Shown piece by piece: positions 19,404 to 28,504 of a stretch of 64,000 bases of DNA; within the stretch, counting starts at the first letter, position 1, and each line of letters starts with the position of its first letter. Origin of the DNA: Flavobacterium sp. WC2421 (GTDB taxonomy: Bacteria > Bacteroidota > Bacteroidia > Flavobacteriales > Flavobacteriaceae); the NCBI RefSeq assembly GCF_040822115.1, contig NZ_CP162004.1, forward strand, positions 3,705,001 through 3,769,000. Direction: 5' to 3'. A model generated the notes under the pieces. The model saw only the letters and a list, made by a program, of their open reading frames with translations. It did no database searches and was not told where the DNA came from. Position numbers and translations under genes: made by a program.

Positions 19404-20111
19404 ATGAAAAAATTAATAGCAATTATAGCCTTGTTTTCTCTTTCTAGTTGTGCTGAATTACAACAAATTGCCAATCAATATCCGACCCTTGGAACTGTGG
19501 GAAGTGTTAATATTGCAGGTGGTTTGCGAGAAGCTTTAAACAATGGAATTTCTAAACAAGTTACAAAGCTAACAGCGACTGATGGGTTTTTGAAAAATGA
19601 AGCTGTAAAGATCTTATTGCCACAAGAATTGCGAAAAGTTGATTCGGCTTTAAGAAGCGTAGGTCTTAGCTCGCTGGCAGATGAAGGTTTAAAAGTACTG
19701 AATCGTGCTGCCGAAGATGCTGTAAAAGAAGCAACTCCTATATTTGTAGATGCCGTAAAAAACATGACTTTTACGGATGCTAAAACTATTTTATTAGGCA
19801 ATAATACTGCTGCAACTGCTTATTTACAAAGTAGTACTTCGACTGCGTTGTACGGCAAATTTAATCCTGTAATCAAGAATTCATTTAGCAAAGTTGGAGC
19901 TGATAAAGTGTGGTCTAACATCATCACTAAATACAACAGTATTCCACTGGTTAACAAAGTAAACCCTGACTTAACGGACTATGTTACGAATCAAGCGATG
20001 GATGGTGTTTTTAAAATGATTGCCGTTGAAGAATTAAACATAAGAACGAATATCACTGCAAGAACTTCTCCTTTATTACAATCTGTTTTTGCTATGCAAG
20101 ACAAAAAATAA
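19404..20111 (+). CDS. DUF4197 family lipoprotein
   Basis: This 235-aa protein has a lipoprotein signal peptide with Cys16 (SLSSC). The mature part matches the DUF4197 pattern: GLREALNNGISKQV, then FLKNEAVKILLPQELRKV, FTDAKTILLGNNTAATAYL and a helical C-terminus (VWSNIITKYNSIP, TNQAMDGVFKMIAVEELNIR). It is predicted to be an all-helical envelope protein. The biochemical role of the family is unknown. It is 32 bp upstream of purU and probably shares a transcript, though no functional link is obvious. A structured intergenic element (19247-19315) lies in its leader region. Confidence 0.85.
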   Translation: MKKLIAIIALFSLSSCAELQQIANQYPTLGTVGSVNIAGGLREALNNGISKQVTKLTATDGFLKNEAVKILLPQELRKVDSALRSVGLSSLADEGLKVLNRAAEDAVKEATPIFVDAVKNMTFTDAKTILLGNNTAATAYLQSSTSTALYGKFNPVIKNSFSKVGADKVWSNIITKYNSIPLVNKVNPDLTDYVTNQAMDGVFKMIAVEELNIRTNITARTSPLLQSVFAMQDKK

Positions 20112-20143
20112 TTAATACCTATTCTCAAAAATAATTATCCAAA

Positions 20144-20998
20144 ATGCAAAAGATTACCTTACTCATTCATTGCAAAGACCAAAAAGGAATTATTGCCGCA
20201 GTAACTAATTTTATACTAAAAGTAGAAGGAAACATTACCTATATCGATCAACATGTTGATGTAGAACAAAATGTTTTTTTCATGCGTTTAGAGAGCCAAT
20301 TGACCAATCCTGAAATTAGTTTAGCGGCTATAAAAGAAGATTTTGAAAAAACCATTGCCCATGATTTCAATATGGCTTGGGATTTTTATAATAAAGATTT
20401 AAAACCAAAAATGGCTTTGTTTGTTTCTAAATACAACCATTGTTTATATGATATTTTAGGTCGCTATAGTGCTGGAGAATTAAACGTTGAAATTCCTTTG
20501 ATTATTAGCAATCACATGGACTTGAAACCTATTGCGGATCAATTTAATATTCCGTTTTATCATGTTCCTTTTACAAAAGACAATAAAGAAGAAGGAGAGA
20601 AAAAACAGATTGAATTATTGAAAGAATTTGAAGTGAATTTTATTGTTTTGGCAAGATACATGCAAATCATCACGCCGAAACTGATATCGCTTTACGAAAA
20701 TAAAATCATCAACATTCACCATTCCTTTTTGCCCGCTTTTCCAGGTGCAAAACCGTACCATTCGGCATTTAAACGAGGTGTAAAGATTATTGGAGCAACA
20801 AGTCATTATGTTACTGAAGAACTAGACGAAGGACCCATTATTGAACAAGACATCTCTCGGGTATCCCATATTAATTCAGTAGATGACTTTATAATGAAAG
20901 GTCGAGATTTAGAACGAATTGTTTTGGCAAGAGCCATAAAACTACATGCCGAAAGAAAAGTAATGACCTACAGTAATAAAACAGTCATTTTTCTTTAA
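20144..20998 (+). CDS. purU: Formyltetrahydrofolate deformylase
   Basis: This 284-aa cytoplasmic enzyme hydrolyses 10-formyl-tetrahydrofolate to formate and tetrahydrofolate, balancing one-carbon pools and supplying formate for purine synthesis. It has an N-terminal ACT domain (about 1-80, starting ITLLIHCKDQKGIIAAVTNF) and a formyl-transferase catalytic domain with the triad Asn190, His192 (NIHHSFLPAFPGAKPYH) and Asp228 (ELDEGPII). Length is normal for PurU. It follows the DUF4197 gene by 32 bp and is followed by a hairpin terminator. Confidence 0.96.
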   Translation: MQKITLLIHCKDQKGIIAAVTNFILKVEGNITYIDQHVDVEQNVFFMRLESQLTNPEISLAAIKEDFEKTIAHDFNMAWDFYNKDLKPKMALFVSKYNHCLYDILGRYSAGELNVEIPLIISNHMDLKPIADQFNIPFYHVPFTKDNKEEGEKKQIELLKEFEVNFIVLARYMQIITPKLISLYENKIINIHHSFLPAFPGAKPYHSAFKRGVKIIGATSHYVTEELDEGPIIEQDISRVSHINSVDDFIMKGRDLERIVLARAIKLHAERKVMTYSNKTVIFL

Positions 20999-21018
20999 AA
21001 TGATTTTTTTTTATCATG

Positions 21019-21047
21019 AAAATAGCTCACTTAATGTGGGCTATTTT
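21019..21047 (+). terminator. Terminator after purU
   Basis: AAAATAGCTCAC pairs with GTGGGCTATTTT (one G-T pair) around a 5-nt loop, 20 bp after the purU stop. Confidence 0.85.
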
Positions 21048-21194
21048 TATAGAAATACATTCCTAAGATAAAAAGAATTTAATAACGCATTGATATACAG
21101 ACATAAAGCGTAAAAACTAAAAATCTTAACTTATACACAACAAACTAATAACACAATATTAACAGCTTTACGCTTCCTTATATATGATCTTTGC

Positions 21195-21272
21195 AGAGTA
21201 ATAAACTGGTTATTTATTATTTGGTTTTGGTTAGTTAAAGAATTGCCGGCATCTTAGGATGCCGGCATTTTT
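21195..21272 (+). ncRNA. Candidate small RNA between purU and hydrolase
   Basis: A -7-like sequence (TATATGATCTTTGC, about 21182-21195) is followed by about 50 nt with no open frame and then by the strong hairpin at 21242-21270 with a T run. If transcribed on the plus strand it would yield an RNA of about 75 nt. The same hairpin also terminates the minus-strand hydrolase gene, so the signal can be explained without an sRNA. Confidence 0.25.
21242..21272. terminator. Bidirectional terminator next to the hydrolase gene
   Basis: A GC-rich 11-12 bp stem (ATTGCCGGCATC/GATGCCGGCAT) with TTAG loop and T run abuts the hydrolase stop codon at 21272 on the minus strand. Confidence 0.88.
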
Positions 21273-22108
21273 TATTTAGTTCTATTCATAAAAGAAAGAA
21301 CCTCTTTATTGAAAACAAGAGGTTGCTCTACATTTACCACATGACCACAATTTTCTATTACTAATAGACTCGAGGATTTATAATGATTTTCAACCACCTT
21401 GCGAACGGCTGGTAAAAACATATAGTCTTCCTCTCCCATAACATATAGCGTAGGAATATTCAACTCTACCTGACGAAACCATTTTAGAACGGGATTAATT
21501 TCGGCAGTGAGTTTAAACCATTTAATAAATTCTTTTTGGTATAATTTTTTGGCTTCATTTATAAAAAGCAGTCGAGATTGTTTGTGGCTTTTTTTAGGCA
21601 TAATCACAAAGGCGAAAAACCGATATAAAACCAAATAAGGTAAAACATACTTAAAAGCATTACCCAATTTCATTAAAATCTGTGAACGAAAATTCATTTT
21701 CAATATGGCGCCACCAAGAATCATACTTTGTACGCGTTGGGGATACATTTCGGCCAATTGTCTAATTAAGATAGTTCCCATTGAAATACCAATAAAATGC
21801 GATTTTTCAATTTTAAGATGATCCAGCACTTCCAAAATATCATTGGCCAAAGCCGAAAAAGTATATTTTTGCTTAAAAGCGGTTTTTAAAGTAGTTTTAG
21901 ATGCTCCATGACCTCGCAAATCCAATAGCAATACATTATAATGCTTTTGAAAATCCCTAATTTGCTTGAACCAAATAGAAGAACTTCCACCTGCACCGTG
22001 TACAAAAGTCACCCATTGCTTTGCCTGTTGACTTTCGATCAAGCTAGCAACATTTTTATTTTCATAAATTGTATAACAAATCACCGTTTTTTGGCAAAAA
22101 TAGTACAT
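21272..22108 (-). CDS. Alpha/beta-fold hydrolase
   Basis: This 278-aa protein has the complete alpha/beta hydrolase signature: oxyanion loop HGAGGSS at 37-43, LLLDLRGHGAS (60-70), nucleophile elbow GISMG with Ser109, a likely acid in GEEDYMF, and the catalytic His in NCGHVVNVEQP near residue 257. A basic and hydrophobic lid region lies at about 140-185. No signal peptide is convincing, so it is probably cytoplasmic. The substrate (ester, peroxide or lactone) cannot be assigned. It is transcribed away from a small plus-strand gene at 22189. Confidence 0.88.
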   Translation of the reverse strand: MYYFCQKTVICYTIYENKNVASLIESQQAKQWVTFVHGAGGSSSIWFKQIRDFQKHYNVLLLDLRGHGASKTTLKTAFKQKYTFSALANDILEVLDHLKIEKSHFIGISMGTILIRQLAEMYPQRVQSMILGGAILKMNFRSQILMKLGNAFKYVLPYLVLYRFFAFVIMPKKSHKQSRLLFINEAKKLYQKEFIKWFKLTAEINPVLKWFRQVELNIPTLYVMGEEDYMFLPAVRKVVENHYKSSSLLVIENCGHVVNVEQPLVFNKEVLSFMNRTK

Positions 22109-22188
22109 TAATTCTAAATCTCAATCTTAACTAATTTTTAAGTATTTTATAAGAATCAAAAAAACTAAATTTGCAAAAAATTACGATT

Positions 22189-22335
22189 ATGATTGGCTTA
22201 CTGAAAGAGAAGAATGAAATTGAGAAACTCCAAGAAGAATATAAAAAATTAGCAGACACAAACTTTAAAGTGGACGCTACTATCAAAACTGAAATCCCAA
22301 AAGAAGAATTAGTTCTTGAAGAATGTGAATCATAG
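22189..22335 (+). CDS. Small conserved protein, Lacal_2735-like (48 aa)
   Basis: This 48-codon ORF encodes a charged helical peptide opening MIGLLKEKNEIEKLQEEYKK, which resembles the short flavobacterial Lacal_2735 family (M-x-GLF-K-K-x-x-x-EKLQ-x-x-Y-x-KL). The second half (TIKTEIPKEELVLEECES) departs from what I recall of the family. A -7 box TAAATTTG at 22166-22173 lies 16 bp before the ATG, supporting expression with a very short leader. Its last 6 bp overlap the 3' end of the convergent gene at 22330. Function is unknown. Confidence 0.6.
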   Translation: MIGLLKEKNEIEKLQEEYKKLADTNFKVDATIKTEIPKEELVLEECES

Positions 22336-23130
22336 TTTTTGATGTAACATTTTGAAATAATCAAAGGCTTTTAGCAAGCGGCTACCGTACCACGAAAACA
22401 TTTCTCCATCTACCAAGACAGTTTGCGCTTTATCCGTATAGTTGCTTATTTCATATCCATCTTCTTTTTTAAACGGATAAGGTTCAGAAGACAGAAAAAT
22501 AAAATCGGGATCACCATCTTGAACAATTTCTTCTATGGCAACTTCGGGATAACGTCCTTTAGTGTCATATATGTTCTTGAAGTGGTTGAGTTTTAATAAT
22601 TCGTTTATAAAATTATCCGAACCCGCCACCATATAAGGATTTTTCCAAATAAAATAGGCCGCTTTCTTCACTGGAATGTCCTTTATGAAATTTTTAAAAT
22701 CGCTCAAGGCAAAAGCCAATTTGTCGTTCCATTTTTGGGCCTCGGTTCTACAATTAAACAGCTGACCAAAATCAGATATCATTTGGAAATTATCTTCAAT
22801 TGTAATGATATTTGTAACCCAAACAGGGCATATTTCGCTTAATCTTTCAACAATTTCTTGGGTGTTCTCCTCTTTGTTGCAAATGATAATATCTGGTTCT
22901 AATAGACGGATTTTTTCATAATGCACTTTCTTAGTTCCTCCTACTTTAGTTTTGGTGGATTTAAAATGATAAGGATGTACACAAAACTTCGTTATCCCAA
23001 TTATTTTAGCCTCTTGCCCCAAGTCATACAATAATTCAGTTTGCGAAGGCACAAGAGAAATAATTCGTTTTGGCGAAGTTATAAAGGTGTGTGAAGTCCC
23101 AAGTTGATCGATGAAAGAAATTTGTTTCAA
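22330..23130 (-). CDS. Helical-backbone metal receptor (BtuF/TroA-like), no signal peptide
   Basis: This 266-aa protein resembles the periplasmic binding proteins for cobalamin and siderophores: RIISLVPSQTELLYDLG at 23-39, IIGITKFCVHP, KKVHYEKIRLLEPDIII and the central helix plus a C-terminal lobe (PDFIFLSSEPYPF). It lacks a signal peptide or lipobox at the N-terminus (MKQISFIDQLGTSHTF), so it appears cytoplasmic, as is common for this subgroup in Flavobacteria, and no ABC permease or ATPase gene is next to it. It may be a cobalamin or metal-binding protein with a non-transport role. Its 3' end overlaps the small gene at 22189-22335 by 6 bp. Confidence 0.8.
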   Translation of the reverse strand: MKQISFIDQLGTSHTFITSPKRIISLVPSQTELLYDLGQEAKIIGITKFCVHPYHFKSTKTKVGGTKKVHYEKIRLLEPDIIICNKEENTQEIVERLSEICPVWVTNIITIEDNFQMISDFGQLFNCRTEAQKWNDKLAFALSDFKNFIKDIPVKKAAYFIWKNPYMVAGSDNFINELLKLNHFKNIYDTKGRYPEVAIEEIVQDGDPDFIFLSSEPYPFKKEDGYEISNYTDKAQTVLVDGEMFSWYGSRLLKAFDYFKMLHQKL

Positions 23131-23437
23131 GTTTTTTTGTTTAAAGGTTTAACCACAAAGTTCGCAAAGGACACAAAGGATTTTTTTAAGTTGCAAAGTT
23201 ACGGAGACTCAAAGTTACAAAGTTCGTAGGTTTTAACTTGAGGTTTGAATTTCATAATTCGATCAGCGAATTTTAAGTACTAAAAACGTTAAACTTTTTA
23301 AAACCATGTAGGTATGAAGAAAAATCAAGACCTCTCTTTATAGACAATCCAAAACTTTAAACTTTAAACCTGAAACTTTAAACTAAATTACCCACAAACT
23401 GAGACAACTTGAAACTTTAAACCTGAAACTTTAAACT
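23131..23437. repeat. Low-complexity and direct-repeat intergenic region running into pyrF
   Basis: Two kinds of simple repeats are seen. From 23148 to 23230 there are degenerate units built on CAAAGTT/ACAAAGG. From 23359 a 26-bp motif made of AAACTTTAAA units (23359-23384) is repeated exactly at 23412-23437, a 53-bp offset. The second copy runs through the pyrF stop codon (23417-23419), so the last seven or so PyrF residues are encoded by repeat DNA. Confidence 0.75.
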
Positions 23438-24244
23438 TACAATAGCCTCCATCTCCTGTTGCATTTTCAAGGCTTCTTCTCTTGCTTTGACGGCAAAATC
23501 AGTTCCGTTTGAGGCATAGATAATTGCTCTTGAAGAGTTGATCAATAACCCTATGTTGTCGTTCATTCCGTATTTGCATACTTCTGAAAGGCTTCCACCT
23601 TGTGCTCCTACTCCCGGAACTAGCAAGAAACTATCTGGAACAATTTTTCGAACCTCTGTAAAATATTCTGCTTTGGTAGCACCAACCACATACATTAAGT
23701 TTTCGCTGTTTTTCCAAGATTTAGAGGTTTCAAGTACTTGCTTGTACAATTCTTGTCCGTTCACAAGTAAAGTCTGAAAATCAAATGCACCTTCATTAGA
23801 AGTCAGCGCCAACATGATAGTATGTTTGTTTTCGAAAGCTAAGAAAGGCTCTACCGAATCTTTCCCCATATACGGAGCAACAGTTACACTATCAAAGTTT
23901 AAATCTTCAAAAAAAGCTTTGGCATACATCGAAGACGTATTTCCTATATCTCCTCGTTTTGCATCGGCAATCGTAAAAATTTCAGGATAATTGGCATTGA
24001 TATATTGGATTGTTTTTTGCAAAGCCAACCATCCTTTTATACCGTAAGCTTCAAAAAAAGCAATATTGGGTTTGTAAGCAACACATAAATCATGTGTTGC
24101 ATCAATAATAGCTTTGTTAAACTCAAAAATAGGATCTTCTAAATCTAAAAGATGTTTTGGAATTTTATTTAAATCGACGTCCAGACCTACTGCGAGGAAT
24201 GATTTCTTGATTTTGATTTGTTCAATTAGTTCTTGTGTAGTCAT
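23417..24244 (-). CDS. pyrF: Orotidine 5'-phosphate decarboxylase
   Basis: This 275-aa enzyme carries out the last step of UMP synthesis, decarboxylating OMP. It belongs to the longer (type 2) family: [13 protein letters not shown] at 17-29, the catalytic [11 protein letters not shown] at 94-104 (Asp94, Lys96, Asp99), and the phosphate-binding VPGVGAQGG loop. The start is supported by the conserved helix [15 protein letters not shown]. The C-terminal tail SLKFQV is encoded within a 26-bp direct repeat that extends downstream, so the native end of the protein has probably been altered. No other pyrimidine gene is adjacent. Confidence 0.95.
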   Translation of the reverse strand: MTTQELIEQIKIKKSFLAVGLDVDLNKIPKHLLDLEDPIFEFNKAIIDATHDLCVAYKPNIAFFEAYGIKGWLALQKTIQYINANYPEIFTIADAKRGDIGNTSSMYAKAFFEDLNFDSVTVAPYMGKDSVEPFLAFENKHTIMLALTSNEGAFDFQTLLVNGQELYKQVLETSKSWKNSENLMYVVGATKAEYFTEVRKIVPDSFLLVPGVGAQGGSLSEVCKYGMNDNIGLLINSSRAIIYASNGTDFAVKAREEALKMQQEMEAIVSLKFQV

Positions 24245-24662
24245 TTTTCTTGTAGTTGTGCGACAAAATTACAAACATAGAGTTAATATCGGTTAGAATA
24301 CTACGATAAAATTCCATTTAATTTACAAAATTAAAATCCGTAGTTCTCAGTTTAATGAAATCTTTACTACCCAACAAATTGACTATTTGTAAGTTCTTTT
24401 TTTAATACCATACAAATGAAATGGAACTGTAAAAGCGTAAAACAACTGTTAAAAAAAACACAAAATACAAGAAACTGCTACTAGAGTCTATTTTAATAAC
24501 CAAAAAAATCTCACAAATAATCCGCTAATAATCAACACACAACTATTATTTTATTGTCGAAAATTTCATAATTTCACGCCTAAAATTTAAAAAAATGATA
24601 GTACGAATGGGTATTCAATAAATTTAGTATTAACATTTTTATATCTTTACTAATTAACAAAA
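24245..24662. other. Intergenic region between pyrF and the AraC-type regulator
   Basis: These 418 bp separate two divergent genes and must hold both promoters. The sequence is AT-rich with A runs. No hairpin, repeat or clear consensus promoter stands out apart from TATCTTTAC near 24641-24650, about 15 bp before the regulator start. Confidence 0.4.
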
Positions 24663-25232
24663 ATGCTTATGAAAGTACATTTGAAGTTTGACTATGCTCA
24701 GTTAACAAAAAAGATTGTCCAAGAAAAACTATCCGAATTAGGATATAAATACAATTATATTGGGTTTGGTGAATTCAATTTTTTAGAAAAAGTACCTACT
24801 GCAAAAATAAAAGAAATCACTTCTATTTTCGATGAGTATGGTATAGAAATAGTTGAAAATCAAAAAAGCATATTAGTTCAAAAAATTAAAGACACCATCG
24901 TTGAAATGGTTCACAATGACGAGCAATTAAATATAAAAAGCTCCGTATACATTGCTGATAAATTAAACATGAGTTACGCCTATTTGTCTAATCTATTTTC
25001 AGAAGTCACTTTTACTTCGATTGAAAACTTTATTATAATTCAAAAAATAGAATTAGCAAAACAATTAATGCTTAACACCTCATTGAACATAACTGAAATT
25101 TCCATTCAGTTGAACTATTCCAGTGTAGCGCATTTAAGCACACAATTCAAAAATATGACAGGCATGACTCCTTCCGTTTTTCAAAAGTTAATTAACAAAC
25201 GAAAAGAACAATTAGATAAAAATAACAGCTAA
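24663..25232 (+). CDS. AraC-family transcriptional regulator
   Basis: This 189-aa protein has a C-terminal AraC/XylS double helix-turn-helix (about 90-180: SVYIADKLNMSYAYLSNLFSE, IELAKQLMLNTSLNITEIS, YSSVAHLSTQFKNMTGMTPSVFQ). The N-terminal 80 residues (KVHLKFDYAQLTKKIVQEKLSELGYKY) look like a small ferredoxin-like fold of the heavy-metal-associated shape but lack a CxxC motif, so metal sensing is not supported. An alternative start is Met3 (24669). It precedes a response regulator by 11 bp and a histidine kinase, suggesting an operon in which it is a co-expressed output regulator. Confidence 0.85.
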   Translation: MLMKVHLKFDYAQLTKKIVQEKLSELGYKYNYIGFGEFNFLEKVPTAKIKEITSIFDEYGIEIVENQKSILVQKIKDTIVEMVHNDEQLNIKSSVYIADKLNMSYAYLSNLFSEVTFTSIENFIIIQKIELAKQLMLNTSLNITEISIQLNYSSVAHLSTQFKNMTGMTPSVFQKLINKRKEQLDKNNS

Positions 25233-25243
25233 AACAAGACTCT

Positions 25244-25690
25244 ATGACTACTGATTACATAAATATTTGCCTTGCAGACGATGACGAAGACGACAGGTTG
25301 TTTTTTACAGACGCTTTTGACGAATTGAAAATAAATACAAAAGTGAGCACTTTTAAAGATGGTGTAGAGTTAATGAATTACTTAAACCATTTTGATGCTG
25401 TTTTACCTAACATTTTATTTTTAGACTTAAACATGCCAAAAAAAAATGGTCTCGAATGTTTATTGGAAATAAAAAAAAATAAAACCCTAAATGATATTGT
25501 CGTTGCCATCTATTCAACCTCATCATCAGAAGAACATATCGATGAGACTTTTATAAATGGTGCTAATATTTATATTAAAAAGCCAAGTGATTTTGATAGT
25601 TTAAAAAAAATACTTTCTGACGTGGTGACCATTAACTGGCAATACCATACCTCTGGTTTAAATAAAGATAATTTCTTAATGAGAATGTAA
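25244..25690 (+). CDS. Receiver-only response regulator
   Basis: This 148-aa protein is a single CheY-like receiver with no output domain. The acidic pocket is Asp12 and Asp13 (LADDDEDD), the phospho-acceptor is Asp61 (LFLDLNMP), the switch Thr/Ser lies in YSTSS (about 90-94) and the conserved Lys is 113 (IKKP). This type, with a DDDEDD start, is typical of Bacteroidota receivers paired with hybrid or orphan kinases. It ends one base before the kinase start codon, so the two are translationally coupled and probably partners. Confidence 0.92.
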   Translation: MTTDYINICLADDDEDDRLFFTDAFDELKINTKVSTFKDGVELMNYLNHFDAVLPNILFLDLNMPKKNGLECLLEIKKNKTLNDIVVAIYSTSSSEEHIDETFINGANIYIKKPSDFDSLKKILSDVVTINWQYHTSGLNKDNFLMRM

Positions 25691-25691
25691 A

Positions 25692-27476
25692 ATGAAATAT
25701 ATTCAGCTTCATAAATCGCCGCTATTTTTAAAAATAATTTTTATTATCTCAGTAACGATTATATTTTTTATTGGCGCTATTACTTTTAAACACATTACTG
25801 TTCTAAAAAAAACATCCAATTGGGTAAGTAATAGTTATGAAGTAAATATTGAACTGGAGCGTTTAATTTCTTACCTAAAAGATGCCGAAACTGGAGAAAG
25901 AGGTTATATATTGACTAAAGAGAAAAGTTTTCTTGAACCTTATATTGCATCTAAACATTTAATCAAAAATTCTTTCAAGAAAGTAACCTTATTAACTGTC
26001 AACAGTAGGACTCAACAAGCAAATTTAAAAAAATTAATATTCCTCATTAATACCAGACAAAACTACCTTTCCAAAACATTGTATCTTGTTGAGCAGGAAA
26101 ATTATGATCAGGAAGTTTTTAAAAGTTATTTAGAAATTGGAAAAAAAACAATGGATTCTATACGAGATAAAATAGAAGAAATGATTATTGTTCAAAAAAG
26201 ACTTTTACAAAACAGGCAATTGGATTATGAGTCCACTATGAGTTATACTCCGCTACTTATTTATCTCACCCTCTTAGTGACGTTAGTTTTAATTACGATT
26301 GCATTTATTAAAATGAATCAGGACTTAGTGACCCTTAAAAATACAATTAACACACTTTCAGTTGCCAATGAAGCCAGTAATCTTGCGGAGATTGTGGGAG
26401 GTTTTGGAAGTTGGCAATTCAATTTAAATACAGAAACCTTTGCTTTCTCAGATAATGAATATCGCTTATTAGGATGTGAACCTCAATCTTTTAAGGCAAG
26501 TCTCGAAGAATTTTACAAATTTGTTCACCCAGACGATTTACAACACGTAATTGACAACGCGAACAACATTCCTATTGAAACAACTTTACCTGCATTTACT
26601 TATAGAATTATCAGAAAAGATGGCGAAATAAGATATTTCAGAGCTTTAGGACGAGTTGTAACAGTAGCTTCTGGCGAGAGAACACATATAGGAACTACAA
26701 GTGATGTAACTGAGGAAGTGTATGCTAATAACTTTATTGAAGATCGAAATAGAGAATTAGAAAGTAACAATAAAGAACTAACGGCATTCAACTACATTGC
26801 GAGTCACGATTTACAAGAACCACTAAGAAAAATTGAAACTTTTCTCTCAAGATTAGTTAGTAAAGATTATAACAATTTATCTAAAGCAGGACAACAATAC
26901 GTGACCAGCATACAATATTCTGCTAATCGAATGCGTATTCTTATTGAAGACTTATTGCAATTCTCTAGAACTAATAAAACTGAAAAAGCTTTTGAAGACG
27001 CTGATTTAAATTCCTTATTAGAAAATGCAAAACAAGAACTAGCTCAAATAATTGAAGATAAAAATGCAAGTATTGAAAATACTGAATTACCTCATTTAAA
27101 AGTAATTCCATTTCAAATGCAGCAGTTGTTTATTAATTTAATTGGTAACTCATTAAAATATAGCAAAGAAGACAGCAGTCCAATCATTCAAATTAATTGT
27201 TCAACAATCAGTGCTAATAACGAAGAATTATTACCTAACAACAATCTGAACTATTATAAAATCACCATTAATGACAACGGAATCGGATTTGAGCAAGAAT
27301 ATGCTAAAAAGATTTTTATCCTCTTTAATAGACTTCACAACAAAAACGAATATAACGGAACAGGAATTGGTTTGGCTATTTGTAAAAAAATAGTAGAAAA
27401 CCACAAAGGATTTATATTTGCCAATGGAGTATTGAATCAAGGTGCTACATTTACTATTTTTCTCCCTGAGGCATAA
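25692..27476 (+). CDS. CHASE3-PAS sensor histidine kinase
   Basis: This 594-aa inner-membrane kinase has TM1 at 11-32, a periplasmic CHASE3 domain (about 35-180, with DAETGERGYILT at 64-75), TM2 at 186-206, a PAS_3 domain (about 230-345: NEYRLLGCEPQSF, FVHPDDL, RKDGEIRYFRALG), a HisKA box with phospho-His372 (YIASHDLQEPLRK) and a HATPase_c domain with NLIGNSLKYS, DNGIGF and GTGIGLAICKKIV. The resemblance in the dimerisation helix is to phytochrome-like kinases. It is the third gene of the regulator-receiver-kinase set. The signal sensed by CHASE3 is unknown. Confidence 0.93.
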   Translation: MKYIQLHKSPLFLKIIFIISVTIIFFIGAITFKHITVLKKTSNWVSNSYEVNIELERLISYLKDAETGERGYILTKEKSFLEPYIASKHLIKNSFKKVTLLTVNSRTQQANLKKLIFLINTRQNYLSKTLYLVEQENYDQEVFKSYLEIGKKTMDSIRDKIEEMIIVQKRLLQNRQLDYESTMSYTPLLIYLTLLVTLVLITIAFIKMNQDLVTLKNTINTLSVANEASNLAEIVGGFGSWQFNLNTETFAFSDNEYRLLGCEPQSFKASLEEFYKFVHPDDLQHVIDNANNIPIETTLPAFTYRIIRKDGEIRYFRALGRVVTVASGERTHIGTTSDVTEEVYANNFIEDRNRELESNNKELTAFNYIASHDLQEPLRKIETFLSRLVSKDYNNLSKAGQQYVTSIQYSANRMRILIEDLLQFSRTNKTEKAFEDADLNSLLENAKQELAQIIEDKNASIENTELPHLKVIPFQMQQLFINLIGNSLKYSKEDSSPIIQINCSTISANNEELLPNNNLNYYKITINDNGIGFEQEYAKKIFILFNRLHNKNEYNGTGIGLAICKKIVENHKGFIFANGVLNQGATFTIFLPEA

Positions 27477-27807
27477 GAGTCAACCATATACTATCTTCTA
27501 AACTCAATAAAAGATACTTCAACTCCTGATAAAACGCACAAAAAAAATCTCTTTTTGGCATGTATCAGTCTGCAATAAGTTTTAAATTATATAAGACCAC
27601 ATTTAAATTCTGTAATAAAAATCGAAATTGATGTAACAAACTTTTGCTATCAACTATCGATCTTTGTATATATAAAACAAATCTTTAAATAAGATGCTGA
27701 ATTAGAACATTTATAAAAGAATATGGGTTGCTTTATTAATGACGGGAATAACCAAATTAATGCAAGCAGCTAATACACTTTAATTATTAATTATATATAA
27801 AAACATC
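27477..27807. other. Intergenic region before the small stress membrane genes
   Basis: These 331 bp have no open frame of note and no clear terminator after the kinase. The AT-rich stretch 27780-27807 directly precedes the Lmo0937-type gene and probably contains its leader; a TATATAAAAAC sequence is visible but no confident -33/-7 pair. Confidence 0.35.
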
Positions 27808-27951
27808 ATGCAAAATTTATTATACATTGTAGCAGTAGTATTAGTAATACTATGGGCATTAGGATTCTTCGTTTATAGTTTAGGAAGTATTATTCACATA
27901 TTATTAGTAATAGCTGTTATTGCAATTTTACTAAGAGTGATAAGAGGGTAA
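27808..27951 (+). CDS. Lmo0937 family small membrane protein (47 aa)
   Basis: This 47-codon gene encodes two transmembrane helices (about 4-22 and 27-42) separated by a short turn. The pattern LLYIVAVVLVILWALGFF, then a Gly/Ser turn, IIHILLVIAVIAILLRVIRG, matches the Lmo0937 family of tiny membrane proteins, which are often found with stress genes. The function is unknown. It lies 13 bp upstream of a YtxH-like gene, so the two are likely co-transcribed. Confidence 0.85.
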   Translation: MQNLLYIVAVVLVILWALGFFVYSLGSIIHILLVIAVIAILLRVIRG

Positions 27952-27964
27952 TTAGATAAAACAA

Positions 27965-28264
27965 ATGAAAAACAACAATTTAACAATAGGAATACTTGGA
28001 GGTTTCGTATTAGGATCTTATTTAGGAATTCTATTCACCCAAGAAAAAAGAGAAATTGCTAAAAATAAAATAGTTGACAACACCAACAATTTAAAAAAAA
28101 TGGTAAAACACTCAACTAATATATTGAATGATACAATTTCTGAAAAAATAAATAGCCTAAAAAATCAATCACAACAATTGAAAGAAAACGCTATAGTACT
28201 TATAGAACAAGAAAAAACAAAATTAGAAAATATAAAAGACATTAATAAATCAGTCTTTTTATAA
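27965..28264 (+). CDS. YtxH-like stress-associated membrane protein
   Basis: This 99-aa protein begins with a glycine-rich transmembrane helix (LTIGILGGFVLGSYLGILFT, residues 6-25) followed by EKREIAKNKI and a long charged coiled-coil-like tail, the layout of YtxH/gas-vesicle-like general stress proteins. It is 13 bp downstream of the Lmo0937-type gene, a pairing common in Flavobacteria under envelope or osmotic stress. The exact role is unknown. Confidence 0.82.
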   Translation: MKNNNLTIGILGGFVLGSYLGILFTQEKREIAKNKIVDNTNNLKKMVKHSTNILNDTISEKINSLKNQSQQLKENAIVLIEQEKTKLENIKDINKSVFL

Positions 28265-28504
28265 TAGCAAGCGAATTAAATGTACAGTAAAAAACCGTAC
28301 TATTTTAAAAAGCACATTCAATCTAAACATAAGAGTATTCAATAGCTTGCTACACTACTAATTCTATGTTTAATACGATGATCAATTGTATGAAAAATGT
28401 CCTTTTTAATGATTTTCAAGCAGTCAAAATAAAGGTGCTAAAAAACGGTTTAGTACATATCTATTTTAGACTTATATATGTAATAAAACCATAATAATAC
28501 CAGA

